64,000 nucleotides of DNA from Helichrysum umbraculigerum (GCA_949592205.1 CATIUR010000004.1:86279337-86343336); one strand, 5' to 3'. Shown: positions 36,131 to 48,964, counted from the first letter of the stretch. Numbers and translations: made by a program. Notes: a model not told the origin generated them from the sequence alone.

Positions 36131-38701
36131 TAGGCCCAGTGACTAAAAGCAAAAGAGCGACAAAGGTCTCCACAAGAATAGTGCAAGTTGTCAGCTAGAA
36201 AGGACAGAGGTATCAACAGTTGACAACACTGTTCACCCTTTTGTCCTTAAGGCGTACATAAGAAGTTTGACATTAAATGAAGGCTTTACTTCTCCACCGG
36301 ATGGACGATAAGTAGAAAGTTAACTTGTACAAAAACAAATATTCTATGACTATGTAAAGAGAATGTTTATCCTTAGTAAATGTTAATTATTTCACACTTG
36401 TATTTATAGCGTATTTATTATAGTGCATAAATGTTGTAAACACCAGTGACCAATCAATGAGTCATAGTGCAAGAGTTTAATTCCGAGCAGCTACCGAAAG
36501 AAGACAATATATTTAATTCAACACGTATATATAAGTTGGATTAATCTGAGTTTGATCTATTTTGCACTTATATCTTGTAATTCTTTGATTTTAATCAATA
36601 AGGATAGTTGATATATGAGCAATTTTACTTTTGTATAGTAATTTTAATATGAATAATATGAGAATTTTTGTCTTTAAAAAAAAAGTAAAAAACAAAAAAT
36701 GAGTAGAGACCCGGTTGGTTAATAACTGAATGGTCTTTTTGTGTTTGGCGGGTTGATCCGGAAAAAATAATAGACTATTTATTTTCAAAACATGGAATCC
36801 TTGTAGAAACCTTTTGTTAATTTGATCTCTTTGGTTGAGAGTTGTACACAAAGAAACCTCTTAAATAAATGGTCTTTAAAGGGTTTTCAAAACGTTTCTT
36901 TGTACATTGTCTATGGTAGTGAGCATTTAAAAGTTAAATTACTTTATTAGCCCATGCTTTAAATATAATCTGTTTTTATATCTTATAAGTTGTTACTAGC
37001 GTTGTAGCTAACATTGATCTTAGTAATCAATATTTAGCGTTCAACTAGAACTACCATATTGATTAGATAATTAATGTTTATGGTATAAAGAATTATATAT
37101 TAATTTACATTATAACACTGTCTTGATGTATTTTAAGTGTCGATCGTAATATTTTTAATGACAACATTAAGTTAAAATTAATGAAATTCTGCTGTTCAAA
37201 AAAAAAAAAAATTAATGAAAAAACAAGTAGTTAGTTGATAATTTCTCTTATCTATGGTTCCAGGGTAGTCAACCACTGTATGGAGGTTAATTTGGAGGTT
37301 AATTTTTTCATTGACTTGCAATATGGAACCATTGGATCACTTTGACTTTAAATCCTAACCATCCTTTATTCGATAATTTCGGTTATTTTCCTCCAAAAAG
37401 TTAGTTTTCTTTTCTTTCCCAGAAACGCTCACACATTCCTATGTGTTGCTAAATCGATGTCACTCTTTTCTCTTCTATTCGTGATTTCACCCCACTCTGG
37501 ATCCCCAGAATAATATACCTTAAATCGTCAAGCCTCGAATCAACAACAAATTGATCTAGTATTGTATGGAAGTTTTCGAGTAATTTCGATTTTGTGGGTG
37601 GTTCTTTTATGCAAAAATATGATCTTTGATATTAGGGTTTGAAGTTTCTGAAACCATTTGTGATTGAGATATGGTGCTGGTATGTTTATGAATTTGAAAC
37701 TTACAACTTCAATGAAATGTGATTTTGTCATTCAGTTAGTTCTGATTTCCATCCTGTGATTTATTAAGTTTCCCATATCCATTGTACTTTACCTTATTTG
37801 GGTTTTTTGGAGAACTTTTTTGGTTAATGAGAAATTGAGTTGACTATCTGTGTGGTTTTGTTACTGATGAATAGTTAAAAATACATTCTCCGTTGATATT
37901 AGATCCTCAACCGAGGTATGATCTATTAGTTTTTACAATCCTGTTTATCACCATTCATAATTTAAAGATACTATGATTAATTTTGAAAAAGAGATTAAAA
38001 CTTGAATGATTTGGCTGCAGATGAATGTTTGGGAGAATAAAAGTGCAGCATGGCCTGTGGCTAACTCTGTTGTGACTTGTGGTTAGGTTACTGACTCTGG
38101 GTTTGTAAGTAATTTTATTGTTGGTCCTTTTATTTATGTTCAGGTATAAAACAAATTTTATTGTAAAGTGGTTGGATTGTAGATATAATTGGGTCGAGTT
38201 TAGAGTCATACTTGGACAATAGCATTCATGGCTCCAAATCTCTTATGATGCTAAATGTGACTACCATTGTAGTATCTTACCATTTATTTTTATCTGATTT
38301 AAGATTGTAATTGTTAAGTTGATTTTCTAAAACCCAAGGGGAACTGGTGGGGGATCAAGACTATCTGATGGCACAACTCTTGCTGTGGGTATACATTCAT
38401 TTTCTCAGTGATGATATTATCCCTTGGAGTTGTTGCCTTTATTAGGTACATTAGGGGAGAGCCTTTGACCATGGGATTAAGTTGCATATATGGAAAATTT
38501 GGGACGGGTGATTTATTTTGCTAGGTAAAAAGTGTGATGAATCTTTGATATCAATGATTTCGTTTTTATGTTGTACTCTCAAATTGACATTGTTGAGGTA
38601 GAGAGTTTATGTACTGAATGAAATTGGAATCATTAGTTTGAGATGATCTTCGATGTTGTTTTATAGCAGGTTGTTCTTATGTGGATAGGTCGTTCCGCTA
38701 A
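36131..38701. other. intergenic or decayed genic sequence
   Basis: From about 37250 the composition changes to leader- and intron-like sequence on the plus strand (for example ctttcccagaaacgctcac), but no frame is supportable. It may belong to the decayed gene whose exons start at 38702. Confidence 0.35.
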
Positions 38702-39237
38702 GAAAGTTTGATCACAGAGTTCCTAACAAGTTAGGGACTACACAACTTAGAGGTACGTTAACAACCATGTTTTGAGATTCATGGATCCTATAAATAAAAA
38801 GGCTCAAAAGCTGGTCAATCGAATGAGGAAATTGCACTATGTTGCTCTACATTTGAGGTATGCACTTGTGGTTTCTTATGTTGCTCTTTATATTAGTGAA
38901 CACTGATTGTGGCGTCATAATTACTTTGTTCCTATCCCTCATCTAGCTGATCTCAAAAAGTAACCACTTTCTTTCTTATATCACCTTTTTATTGCATATG
39001 TTTTTTTGCTTTTTTCCAGCTTGGTTAGTATATAAAACTTAGGGCGATTCCCAGTTTTTGAGTGATTGAAAATGTTACTCCGACCCATTACAAAATTCCA
39101 TTCCCTTGTGCTAACAAAAACATTAATTGTGTTAGATACATGTTTGATCAACATGATATGCTTACATTTTTAAAAAGCTATTATAGTGGCAGAGAGAAGC
39201 AAAGAAAGTATCTTGGAAGAATTAGGAAGATGGAAAA
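38702..39237 (+). pseudogene. O-fucosyltransferase family pseudogene, three exon pieces
   Basis: Plus-strand pieces match the plant GDP-fucose protein O-fucosyltransferase family in order. 38702-38752 encodes RKFDHRVPNKLGTTQLR. After a one-base deletion the frame reads VNNHVLRFMDPINKKAQKLV and then HYVALHLR, ending at a donor AG|GTATGC (38858). After an intron-like gap, 39140-39237 gives FDQHDMLTFLKSYYSGREK and YLGRIRK. In intact relatives the last block reads like [FY]EPDMLAF..CYY.G..KE...LG.IRKRW, so the acidic/Pro positions have decayed. Upstream catalytic and downstream exons are missing. Confidence 0.72.
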
Positions 39238-39341
39238 TCTTACATGTAAGCACTTACTCCCCATTCTTTGTGGATTTCATCTATGTCTAAAAATAGCTCA
39301 AGAATTATACGTGTCAAAACAGTCTCGAACTTGCATACGTT

Positions 39342-39530
39342 AAAGGCATTGTTACCGATCACACACGCTGACTTTTCTAACTTGCAGAACTTACATGTAT
39401 GATTTCTATAAGTTTTTTGAATACTTATTATCATAATGTTAATCCACCACCTCATTGTTATAGATCTCCATCTTACAGGAAATTAAAGGCATTGTTATCA
39501 ATCACACATACTGAGTTTTGAGATATGCAG
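39342..39530 (+). repeat. local direct duplication
   Basis: A segment of about 46 bases (aaaggcattgttaccgatca to cttgcag) recurs in diverged form at 39485-39530. It lies in intron-like sequence downstream of the fucosyltransferase pieces. Confidence 0.5.
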
Positions 39531-39875
39531 TCAAGGTTGTCAAATGATTATAAAGAAATGGGTTATGTGAAGCAAATTATTAATGTTCAGAAAGTCGGGT
39601 GTTTACCAGCGGCAAGATATACCTATTTTTGTACACGGGGTTTTTAGAGCTTCAGATACTGGACTTTTCTACTACTGTCAAGGATATCAAAAGACCATGA
39701 AAGAAAACCAGATCTTATATAATATGATAACATGCTAAAAAAATTTCTATATTTTGATTGGGACTCACTGAATTTGTTATGCCTTGTGTCTTTTCTTCAC
39801 TGTCCATCTGCATTGTAATGGTAATATATGGCTATTCAACTATATTTGTAAGATATTTTGATTATTTTGGTTTAG

Positions 39876-39978
39876 GTTTTTGGATCTGTCGGGTTACAGG
39901 CAATCCTATGGGTTTCGCAAGGAGCGTGGGACTTGGCATCAACGATTCCCGTCAGTCCTAGCCAGGAGCTTTATGCAG
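39876..39978 (+). other. exon-like segment, gene not recognised
   Basis: Preceded by acceptor-like ttttggtttag and followed by donor gtaatt. One frame is open across all 103 bases (VFGSVGLQAILWVSQGAW, then DLASTIPVSPSQELYAG) and looks protein-like. I do not recognise the family. It could belong to a second decayed gene. Confidence 0.4.
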
Positions 39979-40829
39979 GTAATTTTATGTTGCTTTCTGG
40001 AACATAGCCAATGTCCAAAGTTTGTAAATATCTATTAGTGATTAGTGTGATAAATCATTCTATAAAAATTATATCTTTAGTAATAATCTAAATTTTTAGT
40101 TAACAAAGATTAGGAGGTTTTATGCATTTAAAGTGTACTTTCAACCCATTTGGCATGTTTGTAAGCTACGCTTTTCTATCCTTTGATTAGTTTGAAAACA
40201 TAAGCTGGATTGTCAAAGTTGCTAGCTAATGTGTCTGACAATAACATAGTTCTCGATTTATGTTTTTTTTTTTTTTTTAAATTCAATCTTTTGAATATTG
40301 ATTGGATCAAGTCTATGAGTTTATGCTAACTTGGATTTAATTTTTGTTATGGTTTGGGATCTAGATCAGTGGTGGGATGCTGAGTGATCGAAATTTTTGG
40401 GATACACAACTGTCAAATTTAAATTATGAATGCATCAATGCTATCCTTAAGTTTCCAAGTAAGTAATGCATCAAATAAGGGTTTGCAGTTTTTCAGATGT
40501 ATTTCGTGTTCTTACTGTTGATATTTTGTTGAATCGCAGACGTAGAAATAGTCAATTATTTGAATTGATGATACCCACAAGTCGTGGTTCGAAGTTCGAA
40601 CCAACAACAGACATGGGTGTGAAAATTCTGAAATTTTCTAGAAGAACTTGATCACATGATTAGATAATTTTCTGATTGAGGAGAACAAACATGAGACTTT
40701 AAAGAGGGAAAAGTACACATCGTCTTCCTTATGGTTCTCTAGGTTTGATGTTTTATTAACATTTTGTTCCCTGAACTTTATGGTTCTCTTATTGATCATT
40801 TTTTTAACAGAAAACAATTGTTAAAAAGG

Positions 40830-41520
40830 CAGAAGCTTGGGCTGCTGTCAAGCAATCCCTTAAAACACGTGTTCCTGTCCCGTAAATAATTCTAATATTT
40901 AATGTATTGTTCGTTATTTTGTAGACTTACCCAATAGCTCAACTTACAAGATGCAAAGGCCAAAGCTGGATTCGCATATCACAAACATTATCCTAAATTA
41001 ATGTTCTTGAAGTTACCTGCGACTTTTAGAATTGAAAATTCAAATCCATGTACTTATAAATGAGAAGGAGTACACATATGATGCTACCATTGTTTCAAAT
41101 GCTAGATGCACAGCTAACTGCCTTGCTCCTTGGCCAAAGTATATTATCATAGTTCAATATACGAACTGCCTCCTTTTATGTGCTATAAAAAATAACTTAC
41201 ATTTTATTGGGATTTCGTTTCACATGTTTCCACTTTATATAACTTTCATGTAATTGACAACAGGTTTGGCATTGTTGCAGGTCTCCTGACAACAGTCCAG
41301 GTGATTACTGGGATGTTACTATTTCAGTTGGCCGATTAAATCAGTCAATATTTATTGAATCAAGATGTATTTAATGTTTCTTGTCAACTCATTTCAGCCA
41401 TCAAAGAGACTATTGAATTTCCATCTTAAAAAGAACTGGTAAGGTGGAAGAGACGGTTCTTTTAACATTATTCGCGGCAGCACCTGGAATGTTTAATGAG
41501 GCGTTAGCGAAAAGGGCAAG
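40830..41520 (+). other. scattered exon-like pieces, gene not recognised
   Basis: Short protein-like stretches appear at about 40826 (KKAEAWAAVKQSLKTRVPVP), about 40950 (QDAKAKAGFAYHKHYPKL) and about 41450 (EETVLLTLFAAAPGMFNEAL), separated by intron-like DNA and stops. They may be remnants of one gene, perhaps with the 39876 exon. No domain is recognised. Confidence 0.35.
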
Positions 41521-41945
41521 TGCAGGAAAAAAACAATTTAACATTATCTACAAATGGGAACATCTCTTTAGGCCTTCTATCTTAATGTGATGGAATGATA
41601 CATGAAGACAAGCCAATTTACATATATATGTCCGGCGGGGAGTAAAACCATCACTGGTGGTTGAGTTTGATCATGATGTAGATATGCTGAAAGAGATTGC
41701 ATGTGAATGCCAATATGTCTAAAGAAATTTTCAACTGGTCTGGTTAGTTCAATGTCTATGCCCTAATAACCTTAATCTTTGTATATCTACTTTTTAACAT
41801 TTATAGTTTTTGACTACCAAGACCACAGTCTAATCTACGAATTGAAGCATATGGTTTTCTTTCGTTTTTGTGTCAGAAAATTCATTGTGTGTAATATGAT
41901 GTATTTCTGATGGACTGTTCTATTTGGCTGAGATAGTAAAGGTAA

Positions 41946-42538
41946 ATAGTACGGGTGGCAAAATGGGCAGATTGGGTAACGGATCGAATGGGTTTGGGTT
42001 GAAAGTGCTCGAAATATTAGGACGGGTTGAAATGGGTATGGGTTACCCGACACGTTGCTCGGTTAAACTCAGTTACAAAGTTTCCAATTATGATAACAGT
42101 TGTGCTCACTCGAGAGAATGGTTAGGCTATAAGTTCTTTATGATTAGGTGTAGATATTCTCTTAAGATTTTAAATTAAGTTAGCTAAATATTGCAATTTC
42201 TACCCCATTAGTTATGGTTGGTTTTATTTCAATTGTTCGATTAAATACACTTGAATGTATCAAACACTTTAAAGATTACCTAATATTTATTTTTGGTGCA
42301 TAAAACCTCCTATTTATTATATTAAAACAATATAGGATTTCAAATAGTACTTAAACAACATTGTTTGTTTAATAATAATTATTGCGTCGTTTATATTTAA
42401 AATATGTTTGGGGGGTCAATTCTACCCAGACCAGCTTGTCTCAACCTGCCCGACCAGTCCAACCTGCCAGCCCGCCCATCTAGCCACTTTTGATCTCAGC
42501 CTGCTTATCTTGGCAGCCATTAAAGCGATCACAGTAGT
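41946..42538. repeat. possible MITE with GGGTGG-type inverted ends
   Basis: The left end (cgggtggcaaaatgggcaga, then ttgggtaac) resembles the inverted right end (gtggctagatgggcgggctg, then gcaggttgg). This GGGTTGGG-rich composition is common in dispersed plant repeats. The ends are too diverged to define a TSD. The chromovirus remnant begins at the right edge. Confidence 0.4.
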
Positions 42539-44363
42539 TATAACGCCCTTTGTTTCAAGACCATTTAAAAAAAAAAAAAAAATATCGGAAGCGCATATTT
42601 AAATAATTACATCTTAGATTTCATATAATTATATTTCAAAAGTGCAATCTACATAACATGATCCATAGTCTAGTTTATCACAATTACTACAACCAATAAG
42701 TTTTAGGTGTTATACAATCTCAAAACATAATGTTAGATCATCAACATATTTATCTAATCAGAGTGGGAGACGTCAAACATTCCATCAAAACCCAAACTTC
42801 TTGCTACCCACAATCAAAAGTATAACCTGCAAGAAGTAATGAGGGGGATTAGCACAAAGCTAACTGAATAGATCATAACTATCAACCTAACTCAGATTAA
42901 CAATTGTTTACAGCTAAGCATCATAAACAACTAGCTTCAAAGAGGATCGGTGGTCCTTGAGGTACCCTACTACCGCGGTGGCCCCCAAGTAACACTTACA
43001 ACCAACTAAAGGCCAATTCAGTAGTCTAATCAATAGTTTGGTACTATTACTACTTACAACACCAATTCAATAAACAACACATGTACAAAGTATTAATGTT
43101 GTCCAAGTAATAGTACAAAAACCCAATCCCTGTTGACCTCTAAAATAATGCACATAACCCATAATCAACATGGCAATATGCAAACATAACAATGTATAAT
43201 AGTAAAACCATGTTTACCAGTAGTAACCAAGTTGTTACAACCAATTTAGACTGAGAGTTATTGATCCACTGACCGTTACCTCAGTCGCCCGCTCAGAATT
43301 CTTATATTACTGAGTCTTTAGATAACAAATAGAACAATGAGTTAGTGACTTACTAATTATTAATTAAATTACAAAATATCATACAAATAAATAATACATA
43401 TTTTTCCCATACAAACTTAAATCTTTAACAAATAAAATATATTCCGGTTCCACATCACTAAAACACAGATACCCAAAAGAAATCAAATACAATCAACATA
43501 CCCGATCGGGTCACTGGCCACACCCGGTCAGGTCACTAGCCATACCCGGTCGGGTCACTAGCCACACCCGGTCGGGTGACTAAGAAAAATATGAGATTTT
43601 AATTTAAGTCTCGTGCTGAAATCATTTTGTTATAATTCACGCGATCGGCTAAGTTTTCGCGATCGGGTATAGCTACATACCCGTCCGGGTATCATAGCTT
43701 ACCCGTCCGGGTGAGGTTAAAACCCAGAAACAAAATGACCTTTTTCAAATTTTCAGCTCCGAACCAAAACCCCAATTTCACAAAAACTCATTAGCAATAC
43801 ACGATTTTATCTAACAAATAACCTCAAATATTATCAATAAACATAGGATAACAACAAACAAGATAATCTAACCTCAAATTCTACACATGCATCAATTCTC
43901 TACCTAATTTCATCAATTGAGCAAATAGAGATAATGCAAGCAACTTACAATTAAAAGGGGGAATGAGATGAGCAAGATGATGATGATGAAGATGAAATCA
44001 GTAGTTACAACCAAAATCACAGCCTTCACTTAGATGGAATCAGATTTGTGAATTTCTTTTGAGTGTATGAGTGTTCATGTGAGTGAACGGGGGAGTTTGA
44101 GAAAATGAGGTGTAATTTTATTCCCCTTCCAAACCTATTGTCTGGAACCTAAAAATCATTTGCGAGAATAAATCTTTTATTTTACCGACATCTACAGTAA
44201 TTTAAAAGAAACAATATTTTATTATCCAAAATAAGTCATTTAACCAATTGACCTATTAATTTCAATAATCAAATAATATAAAATTATTTATAACATTTCT
44301 AAATAATACAATAAAATAAAGAAATTACCGTATTACTCCTAGGCCCATAAAGAGGATGTTACA
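42539..44363 (-). repeat. LTR of the second chromovirus remnant
   Basis: About 1825 bp. It ends ..gttaca at 44363 next to a pyrimidine/purine PPT, and begins tataacgccc, comparable to tataacacac in the other copy. It shares the order of features with 11194-13037 but its palindrome cluster has a different sequence. Confidence 0.82.
43499..43715 (-). promoter_or_regulatory. palindrome cluster, second chromovirus LTR
   Basis: Four direct units of about 21 bases (acccggtcgggtcactagcc) each hold a near-palindrome ACCCGGTCGGGT or variant. Then follow gcgatcggct, gcgatcgggt and two ACCCGTCCGGGT. The place corresponds to the CCGATCGG cluster of the other chromovirus but the core has changed. Confidence 0.7.
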
Positions 44364-44375
44364 AATCTTCCCTCC

Positions 44376-44753
44376 TTAAGGAGATTTCGTCCCCGAAATC
44401 TCACCATGCCCAAAAAGACTAGGATAACGCGTCCTCATGCTAGACTCAGTATCCCACGTAAGGTTTGGTCCCAAACTATGATTCCACTTAACTAACACCA
44501 TGGGAATATCCTTCTTTCGAAGTTTAGTCACCTTACGGTCTAAAAGCTCTACGGGTTCTTCTACAAGTCTCTGATTTTGGTCAACACGTAAGTCTTGTAA
44601 TGGAAGAACTTGGGATTGGTCTTCCACATTACATTTCCTTAAATAGCACACATTAAAAGTATCATGAATACCCGCCAACTCTGAAGGAAGATCTAGTGAC
44701 ACTGTTTGATCATTAACTACTTGTCGAATTTTAAATGGCTAGATATACCTAGG
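44376..44753 (-). pseudogene. truncated integrase C-terminus with chromodomain
   Basis: Matches the last 108 residues of the frame at 13050-13493 (HDTFNVCYLRKCNVEDQ, LRKKDIPMVLVKWNH, YPSLF), so the chromodomain-type end is retained. The upstream integrase is cut off at about 44753. Confidence 0.88.
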
Positions 44754-45712
44754 AGAAAATAATAATTAATTAAGAAAACAGTAAATAAGGGGGCGTTTTA
44801 GTTCCGGTCGAACATTTAATATTGAAATAATAATAAAAAAATTAAAACTTAAATTAAATAACAAACAGGAAACAATAGGAAGGAACAAGTAATCGTGTAG
44901 TAACTCCACTCAGATTCATATATTCCGATCCATTGCACGTTAATTATCTAATTGTGATTTCTTTTATATTAACTTAGATACTAACCAAAGAGTCCAAGTT
45001 AAATGTAAATTAGCCTCCGGTTCTGGTTAACTAATTTCTACAACCTAGGGTCCCACATTAAACATCGATCCGACGTCGCAAGAATGTTGCTCTATTGCGT
45101 GCTTTTCCCTAAATTGTGCATTAAGTGTTCATGATTGATTATGATTGATCCTCGCGGTATGACTCAACAATACCTATTAATAATCACTTATTAACTTATT
45201 CATTTTAGATTCACTAGTTATTAGTCTCTTAACCTATCAAACTAAATATATTTAGCAATAATCAAAACCTAGATTTTAACCATCAATAATCAATAACACC
45301 AAAGGAAATCAATCTCAATGACACTATTAATCACGTTAAGTAATAACTACTAATCACCAATAATTAAGGATTCACGGATAACATAACAATCTTCAATTAA
45401 ACAACTTATCCAACATGCAATTATAATCGTCCAACAATCATCATCAAAGATTTATTACTACTCAACTACTAACGTACCAATTCATCATAAGATTTGCAAA
45501 AACAGAATTATTCAATCTCAAAAACATAACATAATCGAAACAAATAAGTATAAGTGCAAACCGAAACGACGAATCACTAAAAGATAAGATTAAATAACTT
45601 CAACCTTACTTCTCGTGCCTCCAAAACTCCTAAAATTTATAAAATAGTCTCCTGTAATCGAAAACCGAAAACCCTAGCCGAAAATCCTCTTGTTTTAGGG
45701 TTTAAAAACGCG

Positions 45713-45720
45713 TTTATATA
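45713..45720 (-). promoter_or_regulatory. LTR TATA box, element B
   Basis: The minus strand reads ACTTATATAAACGCG. It lies 19 or so bases downstream of the nearest CATCCG palindrome. Confidence 0.6.
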
Positions 45721-45736
45721 AGTTCTGGAAAATCGA

Positions 45737-45862
45737 TCCATTCGACGGATGGATATTCCATCCGGCGGATGGATTGCAAAGGAGCCGAGCCCAGCTCCGC
45801 GTAACCTGGGCCTCCACCGCCTCAATCTATCCGGCGGATGAATGATTAATCCGCTGGTTGGA
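45737..45862 (-). promoter_or_regulatory. CATCCG-G-CGGATG palindromes in the LTR of element B
   Basis: Four copies, including ccatccggcggatggat and diverged ccattcgacggatgga, ctatccggcggatgaat and aatccgctggttggat. The ideal form ATCCATCCGGCGGATGGAT has two 9-base arms around one G. The same motif recurs inside the element at 49836-49970. Confidence 0.75.
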
Positions 45863-46106
45863 TGGAATTTCCAGCCTAAATTTCATCTTTCATTCATTTA
45901 ATATTCCGGCTTCGTTCGAATCTTCCAAAATGCATCGTTCAACTTATTTCTTGACTGTTTTCTGTTCTTCTTTCCAAAAAGCTTCATTTCCACATCTAAT
46001 TGCAAATATAAACAAAATAAGTACTTAATCTTAATTAATTGCAATAGAAACATACAAGAAAAGGGATAAAATACTACTTAAATATAGTACTTTTACGCGT
46101 TTATCA

Positions 46107-46143
46107 AACATCTCCCACTCGAATTCTACTTGTCCTCAAGTAG
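46107..46143 (-). ncRNA. PPT and upstream hairpin of element B
   Basis: The minus strand has CTACTTG-AGGA-CAAGTAG (46143-46126), a perfect 7-bp stem with loop AGGA, followed by a purine-rich tract (gagtgggagat) and the LTR start. The loop and inner stem match elements A and C. Two stem pairs differ and both differences preserve pairing. Confidence 0.65.
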
Positions 46144-46536
46144 ACCATCGATTCAAAAATCAATTTCAAAAGAAAACAGTCATCTCCATTAACCTAAATA
46201 ACTAACAAAGGAATTACACAACACCACCCCTTTTCAATGCAAACATTTATATTTAAAATCCTGTTAATTCTAAAAATAAAATATTAAGAAACTATGAGGT
46301 TGCAAAAATAATCTACACATGAATTATTATTCTTAAAACATTAAATAGTTCATAATGATTACTGATATTGTTATCCACTTGAACAATCTATATTCAAATA
46401 ATTGAGCTTTACTCATTATTATTCATGTAGATATTCCCTTAAATTCCCAATAGCTATATACTCTCATACTTATAACGTGCCAATATTACCTATTATGGAT
46501 TTCTAATCAAAACAATCATTTTTCAAATCAAGACAT

Positions 46537-46760
46537 AGGTGACAGGTCTGTGCCTTAACACAACAAAGCGACATAACTTGATATTTGTTTAGCAACATAA
46601 AAGTTTTAGTCAAACCATTGGTGACATGTCTGTACCTTAGTACAACAAAGCGACATAATTTGACTACATTTTAAAATCACGAGTTGTTAAACTCTTTTGC
46701 TCTTTTTAATTAGATATACTGACGGAGACCAGGTCTGTACTTTCGTACAACAGAGGAAAC
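46537..46760 (-). ncRNA. three repeated covarying hairpins
   Basis: Three diverged repeats of about 46 bases each carry a short hairpin. On the element's sense strand they are GTGT-TAAG-GCAC (46561-46550), GTAC-TAAG-GTAC (46643-46632) and GTAC-GAAA-GTAC (46748-46737). Stem changes preserve pairing, with one U-G wobble that pairs only in minus-strand RNA. The third loop is a GNRA tetraloop. Confidence 0.5.
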
Positions 46761-47570
46761 AACACTCAGTATATCCCCAAATTATGTTAATTAAATTTCC
46801 AAAAATATGATATATCGCGCGCTATTAATATGAAAATTAAGACAACCGTCATACACAACTAAAGTTTCTCTAAAAGTAACATCTACTTCTTTATTTTCAT
46901 TTCTTAAAAGCTCAAATTCTTATATAGATTGCATATCAATACATCATATAATGAAGCTACATAACATTTTACACTATTTAAGATTTATTAAAAAGTGTAG
47001 AAATTTTTAAATTTAACCTACATTGATACAAAATACATCATTTCTAGAAAAACATAAATTTAAATTTAAAAATTTGGAAGAAAAATTGGGCAACTTATAA
47101 CCTCCTAGTTACGTATTTTAATGGGATAAAAATTAACCAATTACAATATTATCTACTTATTTTTTAAGGACAAGTATGTGGAAACCTAATTCTTTTCTAT
47201 CCTATCCCCCACTTAAATATGTACAATGTCTTCATTGTATAGAAAATGAAATACTAAAATGGGAAAAAGAGAAAAGAACTAAGACAGAAAAACTCCCCTG
47301 GAATAGTGTGTAAGCAATGGCAATACAAGGCCGATATGTTACTCTCCAAATTCCTTGCTTCCAATTTCGCTGAACTTACTGCCAGCATCACATTTGGTGC
47401 ATACACAATTCTAAAAGAGCATCAACAAACATCACCAAACGATACCAAATAAAAAATCCCAAATAAACACAAACATAACTAACCAAATGTAAAATCTACA
47501 AATATCCCCAAAAAGTATCAAAAATAAACACAATGTCTGAAATTAAGAACCATAAAGGATGCATTTCATC
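46761..47570 (-). other. 3' non-coding internal region of element B
   Basis: AT-rich sequence between the repeated hairpins and the stop of the ATHILA-type ORF. No frame is supportable. Confidence 0.5.
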
Positions 47571-48960
47571 CTAATCACTATCCTCCTCGTCCATGCTCCG
47601 GTATGGGCGAGATGGACCTGCCTGATCTGGTGGTGGTGGTGGGAAAAACTCTGGTGGCATCTGGTACTGAAATGGCTGGAAGGGTAACTGAGCTGGACCG
47701 AACAGCTGAGCAAACAGGCCATCCTGGTAATCCAAATGAGCACTCGTCTGATGGAAGTGCTGCCTCTGCATAAGCTCAAGCTGGTCAAATCTGCGAGTCT
47801 GACGGATGTCCATCTGATAAAGCTGCTGCTGAAACTGATCAAACTCAGCAGTATAACCTCTGTTGTGGCCACGACCCGCAGCTCCTCTACCTGTTGCTCC
47901 ACCTCCTGCTGCAACCCTAGCCTGTCTGTGCTGTAATGCCTGTCCCATAGCAGTCGTGGAAACCCAATAAAACTGCTCCGGATCAACACCATAAATGTTG
48001 CATGACTCAATAATGTCCATGGCCTCCAGCTTCCTAGCCGACAAACAACTCATCCCAGGCTGCACAACCGTGCACGTCCCCAACTCATCAGGCATCTCCA
48101 ATCCAAAATGCCTGGCTAACCTAGTAACTAACTGACCACCACACAAACTACTCGAATCCCTAGTCCCGGTAGCTCTATTGGACATCCATCTAGCTAGTTT
48201 CCAAGGTACATTCACCAACCTCTTCCTAACAATAGAGCTAAGATAAAACAAATCAGGATGGGTGACCTTGTCGTATCCCTCACGACGTCCAACAATGGTA
48301 AAAGTCAATAATCGGTGAATGAGACGGTGACGGGGATCGCGAATCATCCGGTAAGAAGGGGATCGATCACCATAGTTGCCCTGAGCAATGAACTGCCATT
48401 CCTGCTCCTTCTATAAATCGGTAAGCTTCTTGGTCTCACCTGCTGTAAAATGATCCAGAAAATGACGGTTGTGGATCTCATTGGGCTCATATAACACAAC
48501 ACCCACAACAAACTCAACCAGTGACATCTACCTAGGAACACCCCCCCAGTTGAAAGAAAATGGAGTTCTCAGTCCAATCCATCTTCTTATGCTCAAAAAT
48601 GAAAGTGCTGTAGAACTCTATCACCAACTCTCTATAAAGCTGCTCTCTAATACCAAACATCCTGTACCAAGCAAGAGAAACAAAACCTACATCTCTACTA
48701 TTCATCATGTACGGAACAGTAAGCAAATTCCTTATAGTCTCATGCCCCGTAGCAAACCCCTGTCGCTCCAGCACCTACTCTAAAACAGACCAACTAGCTG
48801 CCTCAAATGCCTCGATTGGTTGATTAATATTCCCAACCAATATCTCTTGGAAGTGAGCCCTAGTGACAGCCGAGTATGATGGATGAAAAGTAAAGTACCG
48901 GTGGGTCCTAACCAGCGGGTTATCCAATACTTGACCACCTCGATTTCTCCTTCCTGCCAT
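47571..48960 (-). pseudogene. ATHILA ORF1-like protein of element B
   Basis: From ATG 48960 the frame gives a basic start (MAGRRNRGG), then YFTFHPSYSAVTRAHFQEIL, a TAG at 48775, LERQGFA..WYRMFGIREQLYRELVIEFYSTF, then a frameshift at a C7 run (48541-48547). After that come MSLVEFVVGVVLYEPNEIHN, a TAG near 48411, and the best-conserved part IRDPRHRLIHRLLTFTIVGR with VTHPDLFYLSSIV. The C-terminus is Gln-rich, ending FFPPPPPDQAGPSRP. The middle resembles Pfam PF03078 (ATHILA ORF-1). Its function is unknown; a related ORF in full Athila elements lies outside the pol region. Confidence 0.75.
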
Positions 48961-48964
48961 TTGA

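Larger units (their letters stand above)
42539..44753 (-). mobile_element. 3' remnant of a second chromovirus
   Basis: Contains an LTR (42539-44363), a PPT and the integrase C-terminus/chromodomain (44376-44702), all homologous to the element at 11194-19781 but clearly diverged. Homology stops at about 44753, where the element B LTR starts. It is an older relative of the same lineage. Confidence 0.85.
44753..46106 (-). repeat. 3' LTR of element B
   Basis: About 1350 bp. The minus-strand start TGATAAACGCG is adjacent to the PPT (46107-46124). TATATAAA lies at 45713-45720 (minus), with the palindrome cluster just upstream at 45737-45862. The frame at 45637-45825 is not a gene. No sister LTR is in the window. 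Confidence 0.75.

Noticed and set aside
46537..46760. Possible CRISPR-like or satellite array
   Set aside because: Only three diverged repeats in a plant retroelement. Unequal spacing and no unique spacers. Better described as repeated hairpins.
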